64,000 bases of DNA from Chitinophaga hostae (GCF_018224885.1 NZ_JAGTXB010000006.1:186001-250000); one strand, 5' to 3'; counted from the first letter of the stretch, positions 46,439 through 56,307 are shown. The notes: generated by a model from the sequence alone, not told the origin. Numbers and translations are program-made.

Positions 46439-49400
46439 ATGCAATCAAATCTACTTCCGGCGCTCAAAAGGCAGCTATGCGCCTTACTATTGCTGCTAAT
46501 CACCACCACCACACTGTATGCACAACAAGCTATTACCGGGAAAGTCATCTCAGCTGACGATCGCCAGCCGGTAATTGGTGCTACCGTTAAGGTAAAGGGC
46601 GTCAACCGCGGCGCCGTAACAGATGCAAACGGAAGTTTTGCCATCTCCGCCGCCACAACCGATGAACTGCAGATCAGCTTTATCGGTTACCTGCCAACAT
46701 TATATCCACTTAAAGGCGCTTCCGATGTAACCATTGCGCTGCAACCGGATAAGAAAGCCCTCGATGAAGTGGTTGTAACTGCATTGGGTATACGAAAAGA
46801 AGTAAAACGGGTAGGTTATGCTGTTCAGGAAGTAAAAGGCGCCGATCTCATTAAAGCCAGGGAACCCAATCCCATCAACGGTCTTACAGGTAAGGTTGCC
46901 GGTCTCACTGTAGGCGCTTCCGCCGAACTGCTGGCGGCTCCACTGGTGTTACTACGCGGTAGTAATATCGGGCTGTATGTAGTTGACGGCGTACCCATCA
47001 ACTCCGATACCTGGAACATTTCTCCGGACGACATCGAAAGTTATACCGTCCTGAAAGGTGTAACCGCCTCCGCGCTGTATGGCTCCCGTGGCCTCAACGG
47101 CGCTATCATGATCACCACTAAGAAAGGAACAAAAGATAAGCGCGGCCTGTCCATTGATTTTAACTCCAGCACCATGTTCGAAAAAGGATTTAATGCCATT
47201 CCTGCTGTACAGGATGAGTACGGTCCCGGCGATCATGGTAAATACGCATTTGTAGACGGTAAAGGTAATGGTACGAACGACGGTGACTATGATGTATGGG
47301 GACCAAAATTCGAAGGTCAGCTGATTCCGCAATACGACAGCCCCGTTGATCCTGCTACCGGTAAACGTACCGGTACCCCATGGATTGCCCGCGGCAAAAA
47401 CAACCTGCAACGCTTTCTGCAAACAGGGATGCTGAGCACTAACAACATCTCGGTATCTTCTCATACGGAGAAGGCCGACCTGCGATTCTCCCTGTCACAT
47501 TCTTACCAGAAAGGAATTGTTCCAAACACCTCATTGAACATTACCAATTTTAATATCTCTGCAGGCTATAACTTCTCATCCCGCCTGCGCCTCGACGCCT
47601 ACATGAATTACAACCGCCAGTATTCCAATAACTTCCCGGATGTAACCTATGGCCCCAACAGTATCATTTATAACACCCTGATCTGGGCGGGCGCCGACTG
47701 GAGCATGGATGATATGCGCAATTACTGGCAGCCCGGTAAAGAAGGTATACAGTCCATCTACGCAGAATACCAGCGTTATCATAACCCCTGGTTTATGACA
47801 TACGAATGGTTAAGAGGACACTATAAAACAGATATCAACGGCTACGCAAAACTGAATTATAAAATCACCGACAAGCTGGAACTGCTGGCCCGTACACAGA
47901 TCACCAGCTATGACCTGATGCGGAACGAAAAAGTCCCTTACTCAGCCCACCCATATGGAAGGGAAGAAGGTAAAGGGGATTACCGGGAAGACAAGCGCAC
48001 TTTATTTGAAAACAACACCGATGTGTTGTTATCCTATACCAACATGTTCCCGCATAAAATTGGTGTCCACGCTTCTGTTGGTGGTAACGCCCGCTCTTAC
48101 AGATTTAATTCCAGCTACGTTTCCACCAACTACCTGAACGCACCGGGATGGTATGGTTTTGGCAACTCACGCGATCCGCTGTTTGCTACCAACTTCCAGG
48201 CGCCAATGCTGGTACTGAGTGCCTACGGTTATGTAGATATTGACCTGGGAAAATATGCTACGATCTCCCTCACCGACCGCGTGGATAAAGCATCTAACCT
48301 GCCAATCCGGAATAACGTGTATTCGTACCCGTCAGTGGCATTAAGCACCGTAGTGTCCGACTATGTGCAACTGCCGTCAGTGATCTCCTTCCTGAAGCTG
48401 AGAGGATCTTATGCCAATGTGAAAGGCGGATTTACCCAGGCTACTATCGGGGCTACACCACTTGCTACCTATCCGCTGGGATATGGAACAGAGTACCAGT
48501 CTTCTTACGATGGTCCGGTGTATAACACCGCATCTTATAACGTTGCGCCTGTATACCAGAACCAGGCAGGCGCTTATATCTCTCAAACAATTGCCAATCC
48601 TGACCTGAAGCCGTTCGCTACTAAAGTGTTTGAAACGGGAATGGATATACGTTTCCTTAAAAATCGTATAGGCGTAGACGCTACTTACTTTACCAGCCAG
48701 AACGGTCCGCAGATCTATGATGTAATTATCTCCAGCGCCACCGGTTATGCTAAAAACCGTATCAACGGTGTAAATACACGTAAAACAGGGTATGAGGTGT
48801 CATTAAACGGATCTCCGCTGAGAAATCCTAATGGCCTCAACTGGAATATCACCGCCAACTGGTCTACTTACCAGGAGAAATATGTAAGCATTTATGGTAA
48901 CGAAACCAAGCTGAATGCCTTTGTTGGTGTGGGTGACCGGGTGGATAAAATATACGGATCTACTTTTGTAAAAACACCGGACGGACAAATCATCAACGAT
49001 GGTAGCGGTCGTCCTATTATGAACCCTACACAACAGTTCCTGGGTAACGCCAGCGCTGACTGGGTTTGGGGAGTTAATAACAATTTCAGCTATAAAGGTA
49101 TCAGCCTGAGCTTTCAGTTCGATGGCCGCGTAGGTGGTAATATGATCGATTATATCCAGCAGCAGACTTTCCGCGGCGGACGTAATATTCTCACCACGCA
49201 GGGGGCTATGGGAGAAGCCCGCTACCAGGATTATAAAGGCGTGAAATCTTACCAGGGCGAGGGTGTGGTTGTGAGCAACAATGTACCCATCCAGTACGAT
49301 AACAACGGAAATGTTACCAACTACGATAAGCTGCAATATGCGCCCAATACTACCAAATCCTTTCTGCAGGATTACATCAGCGTATATTATAAAACCAACG

Positions 49401-49651
49401 AAGCGAACGTAATCAGCAAAACATTTGCAAAACTCAGGGAAGTAACGATAGGTTATGCTTTGTCTCCTGCCTTACTGAAAGGTACTTTCATCAGGGGCGC
49501 CAATATATCTTTCGTCGGCAGAAACCTGCTTTATTTCGCTAAGAATAAAGACGTGGATCTCGACCAGTATCCTGGTGCTGACCAGGGTGCATCTACCCTG
49601 CAAACGCCTACTACCAAGAGATATGGCTTTAACTTAAACCTTACTTTCTGA
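46439..49651 (+). CDS. SusC/RagA-family TonB-dependent transporter
   Basis: About 1070 residues. ATG 46439 is preferred because the earlier in-frame ATG at 46406 overlaps the -7 core. Signal peptide 'ALKRQLCALLLLLITTTTLYAQ', CarboxypepD_reg domain ('ITGKVISADDRQPVIGATVKVKGVNRGAVTDANGSF'), TonB/plug motif 'KKALDEVVVTALGIRKEVKRVGYAVQEV', 'GSNIGLYVVDGVPI' and 'LYGSRGLNGAIMITTKKG', and a barrel ending 'RYGFNLNLTF'. No STN domain, so it is not a sigma-signalling receptor. Substrate unknown. Confidence 0.93.
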   Translation: MQSNLLPALKRQLCALLLLLITTTTLYAQQAITGKVISADDRQPVIGATVKVKGVNRGAVTDANGSFAISAATTDELQISFIGYLPTLYPLKGASDVTIALQPDKKALDEVVVTALGIRKEVKRVGYAVQEVKGADLIKAREPNPINGLTGKVAGLTVGASAELLAAPLVLLRGSNIGLYVVDGVPINSDTWNISPDDIESYTVLKGVTASALYGSRGLNGAIMITTKKGTKDKRGLSIDFNSSTMFEKGFNAIPAVQDEYGPGDHGKYAFVDGKGNGTNDGDYDVWGPKFEGQLIPQYDSPVDPATGKRTGTPWIARGKNNLQRFLQTGMLSTNNISVSSHTEKADLRFSLSHSYQKGIVPNTSLNITNFNISAGYNFSSRLRLDAYMNYNRQYSNNFPDVTYGPNSIIYNTLIWAGADWSMDDMRNYWQPGKEGIQSIYAEYQRYHNPWFMTYEWLRGHYKTDINGYAKLNYKITDKLELLARTQITSYDLMRNEKVPYSAHPYGREEGKGDYREDKRTLFENNTDVLLSYTNMFPHKIGVHASVGGNARSYRFNSSYVSTNYLNAPGWYGFGNSRDPLFATNFQAPMLVLSAYGYVDIDLGKYATISLTDRVDKASNLPIRNNVYSYPSVALSTVVSDYVQLPSVISFLKLRGSYANVKGGFTQATIGATPLATYPLGYGTEYQSSYDGPVYNTASYNVAPVYQNQAGAYISQTIANPDLKPFATKVFETGMDIRFLKNRIGVDATYFTSQNGPQIYDVIISSATGYAKNRINGVNTRKTGYEVSLNGSPLRNPNGLNWNITANWSTYQEKYVSIYGNETKLNAFVGVGDRVDKIYGSTFVKTPDGQIINDGSGRPIMNPTQQFLGNASADWVWGVNNNFSYKGISLSFQFDGRVGGNMIDYIQQQTFRGGRNILTTQGAMGEARYQDYKGVKSYQGEGVVVSNNVPIQYDNNGNVTNYDKLQYAPNTTKSFLQDYISVYYKTNEANVISKTFAKLREVTIGYALSPALLKGTFIRGANISFVGRNLLYFAKNKDVDLDQYPGADQGASTLQTPTTKRYGFNLNLTF

Positions 49652-49679
49652 TCCGACTTACTTATTAAACACGCTTTGT

Positions 49680-51266
49680 ATGAAATCATTTAGAATATTA
49701 GTTTTCATCGCTTTAACAGGTGCCGCCATTACCGGCTGTAACAAAAAGTATGACGACTACGCCATCAATACCAATAAACCATCCCAAACCCCACCCAGCC
49801 TGGTACTGGGTGGCGTACTGGCCGACATGAATACTGATAAGCCCTGGAGCAATGTAATGCGCTGGAATCAGTTTGATTGCTGCAATTACAACTATTATGG
49901 CGATCAACGCTATGATTGGGGCGGCGCTGATTTTGCCAGTTACTACTCGATGACGAACGTACAGCAAATGGAAGGAGAAGCCATCCGTTTAGGTGGACAG
50001 GCAGTGAATCCATATAGCGCCCTCGGTAAGTTTTTCCGGGCCTGGTTCTTCTACCGTTTAACTAACCTGGTAGGTGATCTGCCAATGAAAGAAGCCTTAC
50101 AGGGAAAAACCGGCCTTACGCCGAAGTATGATGCACAGAAAGCCGTGTTTGTACAGATCCTGCAATGGCTGGAAGAAGCAAACACACAGCTCGCTGCACA
50201 GATTGCCAATCCGGATAAGAGTATTACGGCAGAAGGACAACTGCTGAAAGGCGACTTCTACTACGGTAACGATATGACGAAGTGGCAACGTGCAGTAAAC
50301 ACTTTCCGTTTACGCGTACTGATTACGTTGAGTGCAAAAACAGCAGATGCTGATTTAAAAGTAGCGCAGCAGTTTAATGATATAGTTAGTAATCCTGCTA
50401 AATATCCGTTGATCGAATCAATGGATGGTAACCTGCAGTTTATTTATAACAATATCAACAAGTATCCTTCCAACCCGGATAACCTGGGATTTGATGCTAC
50501 CCGTTATAATATGTCTGCTACCTACCTGAATACCCTGGTAGCGTTAAATGATCCGAGGGCTTATGTTACTGCAGAACCAGCCACGGAGCAGCTGAATAAA
50601 TTTCACAAAACGCCCGCAGATATCACCGCTTATGTAGGCGCCGGTTCTGGTATGAGCCAGAGCGATATGTCTTCCAACATGTCTGACGTGGATGTAGCAG
50701 CATATTCCGTTCGCAGCCGCAGTCGTTACTATAGCAACTATGCGGCTGAACCTGGTGTTATCCTGGGTTTCCCTGAGCTGTGCTTTAACATAGCAGAGGC
50801 TATCAACCGTAAGTGGATCACCGGCGATGCGGAAAGCTGGTATAAAAAAGGTATCAAAGCTTCGCTGGGTTTTTACGGTATTCCTGCAGAAACTGCCGGA
50901 TCTGTTGTGAAAACGTATGGTGGTAAACGTTATGAGATACCATTTGATTTCGAAAATGTTTATTACAAACAGGCTGGGTTAAAATACAAAGGCAACGATG
51001 CCCAGGGATTGGCGCAGATCCTGACGCAGAAGTACCTGGCATTCTTTGAGAATTCCGGCTGGCAGGCTTATATCAACTGGAGAAGAACAGGCGTTCCTAC
51101 CTTTAATGTAGGCACCGGCACGGGTAACAGTGGTATTATTCCTAAACGCTTTAAATATCCGGATTCAGAGCGCTCTTCCAATGGCGTTAACTGGGCCGCT
51201 TCCCTGCAAAGCCAGTTTGGTGGCAGCACGGATGATATCAACGGAAGTATGTGGTTGCTGAAATAA
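49680..51266 (+). CDS. SusD/RagB-like surface lipoprotein (SusD-like_2 type)
   Basis: 528 residues. Lipobox 'AAITGC' (Cys about 20) followed by 'NKKYDDYAINTNKPSQTPPSLVLGGVLADM', the usual start of this SusD subgroup. 'KFFRAWFFYRLTNLVGDLPMKEAL' and 'WQAYINWRRTGVPTFNVGTG' are further family blocks. It pairs with the SusC gene 28 bp upstream. Confidence 0.9.
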   Translation: MKSFRILVFIALTGAAITGCNKKYDDYAINTNKPSQTPPSLVLGGVLADMNTDKPWSNVMRWNQFDCCNYNYYGDQRYDWGGADFASYYSMTNVQQMEGEAIRLGGQAVNPYSALGKFFRAWFFYRLTNLVGDLPMKEALQGKTGLTPKYDAQKAVFVQILQWLEEANTQLAAQIANPDKSITAEGQLLKGDFYYGNDMTKWQRAVNTFRLRVLITLSAKTADADLKVAQQFNDIVSNPAKYPLIESMDGNLQFIYNNINKYPSNPDNLGFDATRYNMSATYLNTLVALNDPRAYVTAEPATEQLNKFHKTPADITAYVGAGSGMSQSDMSSNMSDVDVAAYSVRSRSRYYSNYAAEPGVILGFPELCFNIAEAINRKWITGDAESWYKKGIKASLGFYGIPAETAGSVVKTYGGKRYEIPFDFENVYYKQAGLKYKGNDAQGLAQILTQKYLAFFENSGWQAYINWRRTGVPTFNVGTGTGNSGIIPKRFKYPDSERSSNGVNWAASLQSQFGGSTDDINGSMWLLK

Positions 51267-51288
51267 GGAGGTTTTCGGGCAGCGGAGT

Positions 51289-51476
51289 TTGTCTTGCCCA
51301 GGATTAAACTGATGATGATGATTTTCCGGATTTTATTTTTTTGATTTTATTAGATTAAAAAAAGATTAGTGAAGATGGAAGCGAATATGCTTTGTCTTCG
51401 CTAATCTTTTTTTTATCACTGTAAAAAAATAAAATCCTGGAAATCATCATCATCAGTTTAATCCTGGGCAAGACAA
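51289..51476. repeat. Long palindromic repeat element, copy 1
   Basis: 188 bp. The outer arms read TTGTCTTGCCCAGGATTAAA at the left and the complement (TTTAATCCTGGGCAAGACAA) at the right; inside are GATGATGATGA/TCATCATCATC and then AAAAAAGATTAG/CTAATCTTTTTT. Nearly the whole element can fold into one long hairpin. It lies between the SusD gene and the promoter of the next gene. Copy 2 is at 62168-62358. It carries no ORF, so if it moves, it does so with help from elsewhere. Confidence 0.9.
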
Positions 51477-51495
51477 TTATTTATGTTTAGTAGAA

Positions 51496-51553
51496 CTTAA
51501 CATTAAGTTCAGTTATTGTTAACATTCTGTTTACATTGAACCTGCACCTTTGT
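51496..51553 (+). promoter_or_regulatory. Promoter/operator region of the transporter-like gene
   Basis: Counterpart of 46352-46409. It has TTAACATT at 51497 and again at 51519 (22 bp apart), ACATTG, and a -7 core CCTTTG ending at 51552. ATG 51572 follows 19 bp later. Confidence 0.6.
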
Positions 51554-51571
51554 CCCAAACCATTTGTTACA

Positions 51572-52897
51572 ATGTTGAATATTCCGTGGATACAGAGGCG
51601 GCTGCAGAATGCCCATCACCTGACTTTTTCCTTGTATGCTGCCCTGGTAGCTTTTGGTACTTATTCCTGTATGTATGCTTTCCGGAAACCCTTTACGGCA
51701 GGTATTTTTGAAGGAGTAACGTTTTTGGGGATAGACTACAAAATATGGTTGGTAATTACGCAAACCATCGGCTATGCCTGCAGCAAGTTTTATGGTATCC
51801 GGTTTATTGCAGAAATGAAGGGTAATAAACGGGCGCGCAGCATTATGCTGCTGATCGGTATTTCCTGGCTGGCATTATTGGGCTTTGCAGCAGTGCCGGC
51901 GCCTTATAATATACTGTTCCTGTTTTTGAACGGTTTTCCTTTGGGGATGATCTGGGGCCTGGTATTTAGTTACCTGGAAGGCAGGCGGAGTACGGAGTTT
52001 ATGGGAGCTGTGCTATCTATCAGCTTTATTTTTTCTTCCGGATTTGTAAAGTCGGTGGGTAAGATGACAGTGGTAGATTGGCATGTAACCGAATACTGGA
52101 TGCCTTTTGTAACCGGGCTGGTGTTTGTGGTGCCCATCATTATTTTCATTCTATTGCTGGAGCAGATCCCGCCGCCGTCGGCAGAGGATGAACAACAGCG
52201 AACCAGGCGCGCGCCGATGAACAAGCAGGAGCGGAGAAGTTTTCTGCAGGCGTTTTTGCCGGGGCTGATCCTGCTTATTGCCAGTTATGTATTACTCACT
52301 GTGCTAAGGGATATGCGCGATAATTTTGCGGCCGATATATGGCAGGATCTCGGCTATGGAGCAAAGGCCGGTATATTTACACAAACTGAAATTCCCATCT
52401 CCATAGCTATTATCCTGATTATGGGTATGCTGGTATTTGTGAAAAATAATTTCCATGCTTTTATGCTGAATCACTTTATCGTGATTACCGGTTTCCTGGT
52501 GGCATTGATCAGCACTATACTGTACAAGCAGCACCGGATGGATCCGGTATGGTGGATGACGTTAACCGGTTTGGGATTATACATGGGTTATATTCCCTTT
52601 AACTGTATATTTTTTGAGCGCTTAATCGCCGTGTTTAAGTATGTAAGCAATGTAGGTTTTGTTATTTATGTAGCAGATTCTTTTGGTTACCTGGGAAGTG
52701 TGCTGGTGATGCTGTTTAAAAATTTCAGCGGGATGTCTTTATCCTGGAGCCAGTTTTTTATGGATGCAGTGATTGGTGTATCAGCTACCGGTATTGTGAT
52801 GATGATAGTTGCAGTCTGGTATTTTAAAAAAAGATTTGAATCAGTGAACAATAACGGCGCTGCTGGAATAGGGCAGGGAGTGCAGCTGGCAGCCTGA
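51572..52897 (+). CDS. Multi-spanning MFS-like membrane protein (probably DUF5690 family)
   Basis: About 441 residues with 11-12 hydrophobic segments; 'YAALVAFGTYSCMYAFRKPFTAGIFEGVTFLG' at the start resembles organophosphate-antiporter-type MFS proteins (the 'Y-x-x-R-x-x-F' signature). I believe it belongs to DUF5690, but this is from memory. ATG 51572 is chosen because the frame's TTG at 51536 lies within the promoter. The shared promoter with the SusC gene suggests that it moves the same nutrient across the inner membrane. Confidence 0.75.
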   Translation: MLNIPWIQRRLQNAHHLTFSLYAALVAFGTYSCMYAFRKPFTAGIFEGVTFLGIDYKIWLVITQTIGYACSKFYGIRFIAEMKGNKRARSIMLLIGISWLALLGFAAVPAPYNILFLFLNGFPLGMIWGLVFSYLEGRRSTEFMGAVLSISFIFSSGFVKSVGKMTVVDWHVTEYWMPFVTGLVFVVPIIIFILLLEQIPPPSAEDEQQRTRRAPMNKQERRSFLQAFLPGLILLIASYVLLTVLRDMRDNFAADIWQDLGYGAKAGIFTQTEIPISIAIILIMGMLVFVKNNFHAFMLNHFIVITGFLVALISTILYKQHRMDPVWWMTLTGLGLYMGYIPFNCIFFERLIAVFKYVSNVGFVIYVADSFGYLGSVLVMLFKNFSGMSLSWSQFFMDAVIGVSATGIVMMIVAVWYFKKRFESVNNNGAAGIGQGVQLAA

Positions 52898-52909
52898 TAT
52901 AAGGCGCAT

Positions 52910-52955
52910 TAAAAAAGGCAAATCGTTCATGCTATATGAGCGATTTGCCTTTTGT
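52910..52955. terminator. Bidirectional terminator between the transporter-like gene and tatA
   Basis: AAAAAAGGCAAATCG pairs with CGATTTGCCTTTT around TTCATGCTATATGAG, with runs of A and T on both sides; suits both convergent genes. Confidence 0.85.
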
Positions 52956-52972
52956 TTATGGGAGGAAATTAC

Positions 52973-53191
52973 TTAGCTTTTTGCGTCTGTCGCATCGGCG
53001 TTATTTCCTTTCTTTGATGGTTCATCTTTGGCATCTTTAAATTCACGTATGCCGCTACCCAAACCACGCATCAGTTCAGGTATCTTCTTACCACCAAACA
53101 ATAACAGTACTACCAATGCTATCAGCAGTAATTCTTTGATACCTATTTCCTGCAAAAACAAAAGCGGGATATTCAGAAAAGATGTTGTCAT
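52973..53191 (-). CDS. tatA: Twin-arginine translocase TatA/E-type subunit
   Basis: 72 residues. One N-terminal membrane helix ('[31 protein letters not shown]') with the TatA hinge FGGKKIPEL, an amphipathic helix ('[17 protein letters not shown]') and a polar tail. ATG at 53191 is preferred over an upstream frame extension to 53248 that would add a non-typical 19 residues. No tatC gene is next to it. Confidence 0.9.
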   Translation of the reverse strand: MTTSFLNIPLLFLQEIGIKELLLIALVVLLLFGGKKIPELMRGLGSGIREFKDAKDEPSKKGNNADATDAKS

Positions 53192-53319
53192 TATATCAGA
53201 TTTTATAGTGTTCTTTTTATACGGTGTATGCAAACATAAAGTTAGCACGAATTACCAGTTTTTTTGTTTTTTAGGGAGATATTTAAATATTTTAATATAA
53301 ATTCTTTATGGACAATTAG

Positions 53320-53877
53320 TTACAAATTAGAAAATATCACTTTTACCTCTCCGTTTTCGACCTGTAAATGAGAAATATGGCCATAATCCATCGAAATATC
53401 GAACGCATCCACAAGCGCCGTATCGGTTACATATGCCAGTATACACCGGATGACTCCGTTATGCGTCACAAAAACGGCGTCGTTTCCTTTGGCGATAACT
53501 TCTTCCAGCAATGATATACTGCGGGTATATAGCTCTTCATAGCTTTCTCCGCCTGGTATGTGCTCAAACACTACGTTATCGGCCCATTTGCGGAGTGCAT
53601 TGCGGCTGATATTATCCCATGGGAGCATTTCCCAGTCACCGAAGTTCATCTCCTTTAAACGGTCGTCTTTTGTGTAATTGCTGCCAAACAAGGCTGCAGC
53701 CAGTTTTTCGCAGCGTTGCAAAGGACTGGTATATACATCCGGCGTTTTGGTGGGCAGCAAAGGCTTTACCCGCGCCACTTCGGTGTCAAAACCAGCAGCT
53801 ACGTCCACATCAGAGGCGCCATAACAAATCCCACTTTCTATTGCCGGTGTGGTATGCCGGATCAGGTATATTTCCAT
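53320..53877 (-). CDS. cobC: Histidine phosphatase, alpha-ribazole phosphatase-like (CobC)
   Basis: About 185 residues. The catalytic 'LIRHTTP' (RHT) is at the start, with 'SPLQRC' , 'EMNFGDWEM', 'PGGESYEELYTR' and 'FVTHNGVIRCIL' (second His). The initiator MEIYLIRH at 53877 fits the family; the longer open frame to 53991 does not. CobC removes the phosphate from alpha-ribazole phosphate or adenosylcobalamin phosphate in nucleotide loop assembly. It overlaps the cobS gene by 16 bp. Confidence 0.88.
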   Translation of the reverse strand: MEIYLIRHTTPAIESGICYGASDVDVAAGFDTEVARVKPLLPTKTPDVYTSPLQRCEKLAAALFGSNYTKDDRLKEMNFGDWEMLPWDNISRNALRKWADNVVFEHIPGGESYEELYTRSISLLEEVIAKGNDAVFVTHNGVIRCILAYVTDTALVDAFDISMDYGHISHLQVENGEVKVIFSNL

Positions 53878-54638
53878 GTGAGAATACAAAAGCATAAATA
53901 AATAACGGTTTCCGATACCTGCTGAACGGCGCCCAGGCAATCGCCGGTATAGCCGCCTATCCATTTCTGCATCAGCCGTACAAGGTACCAACGCGCCAGC
54001 AGCAAAGCCGGAATGGTTAGTAACAGGGTGTAGTTGCGCAGGTAAATAATCGCTGCCAGAAACGGCAATACGCCGAATGCCGCAGCCATCATCAAATCGG
54101 ATAACGTGATGCCATTGGCAATGGGCTTAGCTTTGCTGTCGTTGTTTTCCCGCACGTATTTATGGGTGTATATCACGGTGATGGCCATGAAACGACTCAG
54201 TGGCTGCGCGGTCATAATAGCCAGCACCACCAGGCGTAACGGCAGTTCCCTCAGCGTTAAATACTTCAGGGTCATGATCAGTAACAGCCCCAGCATCCCG
54301 TAAGTGCCGATACGGCTGTCTTTCATGATTTCCAGGATCTTTTCCTTGGTCCAACCGCCGCCAAAACCATCACACATATCAGCAAAACCATCTTCATGAA
54401 AAGCGCCTGTAACCCAAACCCCTGTGATAATAGCGAGCAGGATGCTCACCATAGGGGGCGCAATGTTACTCAGGATATACAATACGGCAATCATAAAAAT
54501 ACCCGTTATCCAGCCAATCAGGGGCAGATAGCGGGTCGCTTTATTCAACATTTCCGGCGAGTAGGGAATACTAACGGGAACGTGTATACGGGTATAAAAC
54601 ATAATAGCGGTTAGCAATAACTGCCATTGTTTTTTCAT
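53862..54638 (-). CDS. cobS: Adenosylcobinamide-GDP ribazoletransferase (cobalamin synthase)
   Basis: 258 residues, about six to seven membrane helices. Family blocks: 'YLPLIGWITGIFMIAVLYI', 'GAFHEDGFADMCDGFGGGWTKEKILEIMKDSRIGTYG' (the Asp-rich metal site) and 'GGYTGDCLGAVQQVSE'. It joins adenosylcobinamide-GDP with alpha-ribazole (phosphate) in the membrane. Overlaps cobT by 4 bp and cobC by 16 bp, so the genes are translationally coupled. Confidence 0.95.
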   Translation of the reverse strand: MKKQWQLLLTAIMFYTRIHVPVSIPYSPEMLNKATRYLPLIGWITGIFMIAVLYILSNIAPPMVSILLAIITGVWVTGAFHEDGFADMCDGFGGGWTKEKILEIMKDSRIGTYGMLGLLLIMTLKYLTLRELPLRLVVLAIMTAQPLSRFMAITVIYTHKYVRENNDSKAKPIANGITLSDLMMAAAFGVLPFLAAIIYLRNYTLLLTIPALLLARWYLVRLMQKWIGGYTGDCLGAVQQVSETVIYLCFCILTWKYT

Positions 54639-55681
54639 ATCGTACGGTTTGATACCTGGGCACTGTTAAAACTGGCCATTTCATCGAGGAAAGCAACGGC
54701 ACTTTTTATCAGTGGGATGGCGAGTGCTGCGCCGGTGCCTTCACCCAGGCGCATATCCATTTGTAGTAATGGTGTTACCTCAAGATGTTGCAGCATAGCT
54801 TTGTGCCCCTGTTCCTCCGAACAATGCGCGAAAATGCAATAGTCTTTCACCGCGGGCTGCATATTCACGGCTACCAGTAAGGCTGCCGTTACGATGAAAC
54901 CATCTATCACTACCAGCATCTGCAGTGCCGCGGCCTGTTGTATGGCGCCACAGATCATCGCTATCTCAAAACCGCCAAAGGTAGCCAGCGCCTGTTCGGC
55001 TGATGCCGGTGAAGCGTGTTTGGCCACTACCTGCTGCAAAACAGCCCGCTTCTGCGCCAGTTGCTGTGCATTGCTGCCAGTGCCGGCGCCCGCACATTGC
55101 GCAACGGGTATTTTTGTAAAATGACTCATCAGCAACGCAGCTGCAGAGGTATTGCCAATACCCATTTCTCCAAAACCTATTGTATTGCAGCCTTGTTCAT
55201 GCAGTATCTTTACCTCGTCGGCGCCCGCCTGCATGGCCAGTTTACACTGATCGAGCGACATGGCCGGCATATGCAGGTAGTTCTGTGTACCCAGTCCTAT
55301 TTTACGGTCTTTCAACAACGGGTGCGGCGCAAATTCATGGTTTACACCTGCATCCACCACCGTCAACTGCAACTGATGTTGTCTGCAAAAAACATTAATG
55401 GCAGCGCCGCCCTGCAAAAAATTATACACCATCTGCGCTGTTACTGCCTGTGGGAAAGGATTTACCTGCCCCTCGGCAGCAATGCCATGATCTCCTGCAA
55501 ATACAATAATAGCAGGATGGTTGATCACCGGCGTCAGCGTATTTTGCACCAGCCCGGCCTGTAAGGCAATGCCCTCCAGTTTCCCCAGGGAGCCCGGCGG
55601 CTTGGTTTTCTGATCAATCTTATCCTGTAATGCTCCTCTCAGTGCCTGCGATACAGGTGCTATATGAATATTGCTCATCAT
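54635..55681 (-). CDS. cobT: Nicotinate-nucleotide-dimethylbenzimidazole phosphoribosyltransferase
   Basis: 348 residues. 'KTKPPGSLGKLEGIALQAGLVQ', 'VFAGDHGIAAEGQVNPFPQAVTAQMVYNFLQGGAAINVF', 'GFGEMGIGNTSAAALL' and 'RLGEGTGAALAIPLIKSAVAFLDEMASF' (the catalytic Glu) are all present. It activates the lower-ligand base as alpha-ribazole phosphate. Two adjacent ATG codons could start it. Confidence 0.95.
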   Translation of the reverse strand: MMSNIHIAPVSQALRGALQDKIDQKTKPPGSLGKLEGIALQAGLVQNTLTPVINHPAIIVFAGDHGIAAEGQVNPFPQAVTAQMVYNFLQGGAAINVFCRQHQLQLTVVDAGVNHEFAPHPLLKDRKIGLGTQNYLHMPAMSLDQCKLAMQAGADEVKILHEQGCNTIGFGEMGIGNTSAAALLMSHFTKIPVAQCAGAGTGSNAQQLAQKRAVLQQVVAKHASPASAEQALATFGGFEIAMICGAIQQAAALQMLVVIDGFIVTAALLVAVNMQPAVKDYCIFAHCSEEQGHKAMLQHLEVTPLLQMDMRLGEGTGAALAIPLIKSAVAFLDEMASFNSAQVSNRTI

Positions 55682-55694
55682 GCCTGTTAGTTTA

Positions 55695-56213
55695 TTACGC
55701 GTCTTTTTTTATGACTACCGGTATCCCGGAAACCATCAGTACTACGGTACCGGCTATACGTGCAATGTGCTGGTTTGCCCAGCCCTGCAAATCTGTAAAC
55801 TTACGCCCTATAGCTGTTTCTGCATGTACGCCCATACCTATTTCATTGGTGACAATAATAAAGGTACCTGTTTTTTGCAGCAGGGCGTCTATCTCTGCCT
55901 GGAAGGCGGCCAGGGTATTACTGATATCGTATTCGTGTTGTACAAAAAAATTTGTCAACCATAAGGTAACACAATCTATCACCACCGTGTGCCCATCGAG
56001 CGGTAAGTGGCTTACGTACAGCTCTTCTTCGTAATTGATCCATGCCGGTCCCCGCTCTGCCTGGTGTCGCTGTATCCGTTGTGCAAAATCTTCATCCCAC
56101 ACTTTGGCAGTGGCCACATACACAGGATGCCCGCTTTGCGCCAGCGCCAGCTCCTGCGCATACCTGCTTTTGCCGGACCGGGCGCCACCGGTAATTAAAT
56201 AGCTGTTAGCCAT
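55695..56213 (-). CDS. cobU: Bifunctional adenosylcobinamide kinase/guanylyltransferase
   Basis: 172 residues. The P-loop GGARSGKS is at residues 9-16; His50 in 'RIQRHQAERGPAW' is the probable guanylylated residue, and 'VVIDCVTLWLTNFF' and 'FIIVTNEIGMGVHAE' are family blocks. It phosphorylates adenosylcobinamide and adds GMP from GTP. First gene of the cobUTSC set; upstream are AGCTAA-type repeats. Confidence 0.95.
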   Translation of the reverse strand: MANSYLITGGARSGKSRYAQELALAQSGHPVYVATAKVWDEDFAQRIQRHQAERGPAWINYEEELYVSHLPLDGHTVVIDCVTLWLTNFFVQHEYDISNTLAAFQAEIDALLQKTGTFIIVTNEIGMGVHAETAIGRKFTDLQGWANQHIARIAGTVVLMVSGIPVVIKKDA

Positions 56214-56307
56214 TAGCTGTTAGCTTTTAGGTGACGGAAGCGTGACGATGTTGTTAGCATTGACTATTCGTTTGAGCAGCGCAGTGGCAATTTAGCTTTT
56301 AGCCTTT

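Noticed and set aside
46439..51266. A polysaccharide utilisation locus with known substrate
   Set aside because: No glycoside hydrolase, lyase or sulfatase gene lies beside either SusCD pair, so no substrate can be assigned.
51289..51476. CRISPR array or insertion sequence
   Set aside because: The element is a single long palindrome without spacers and without a transposase frame.
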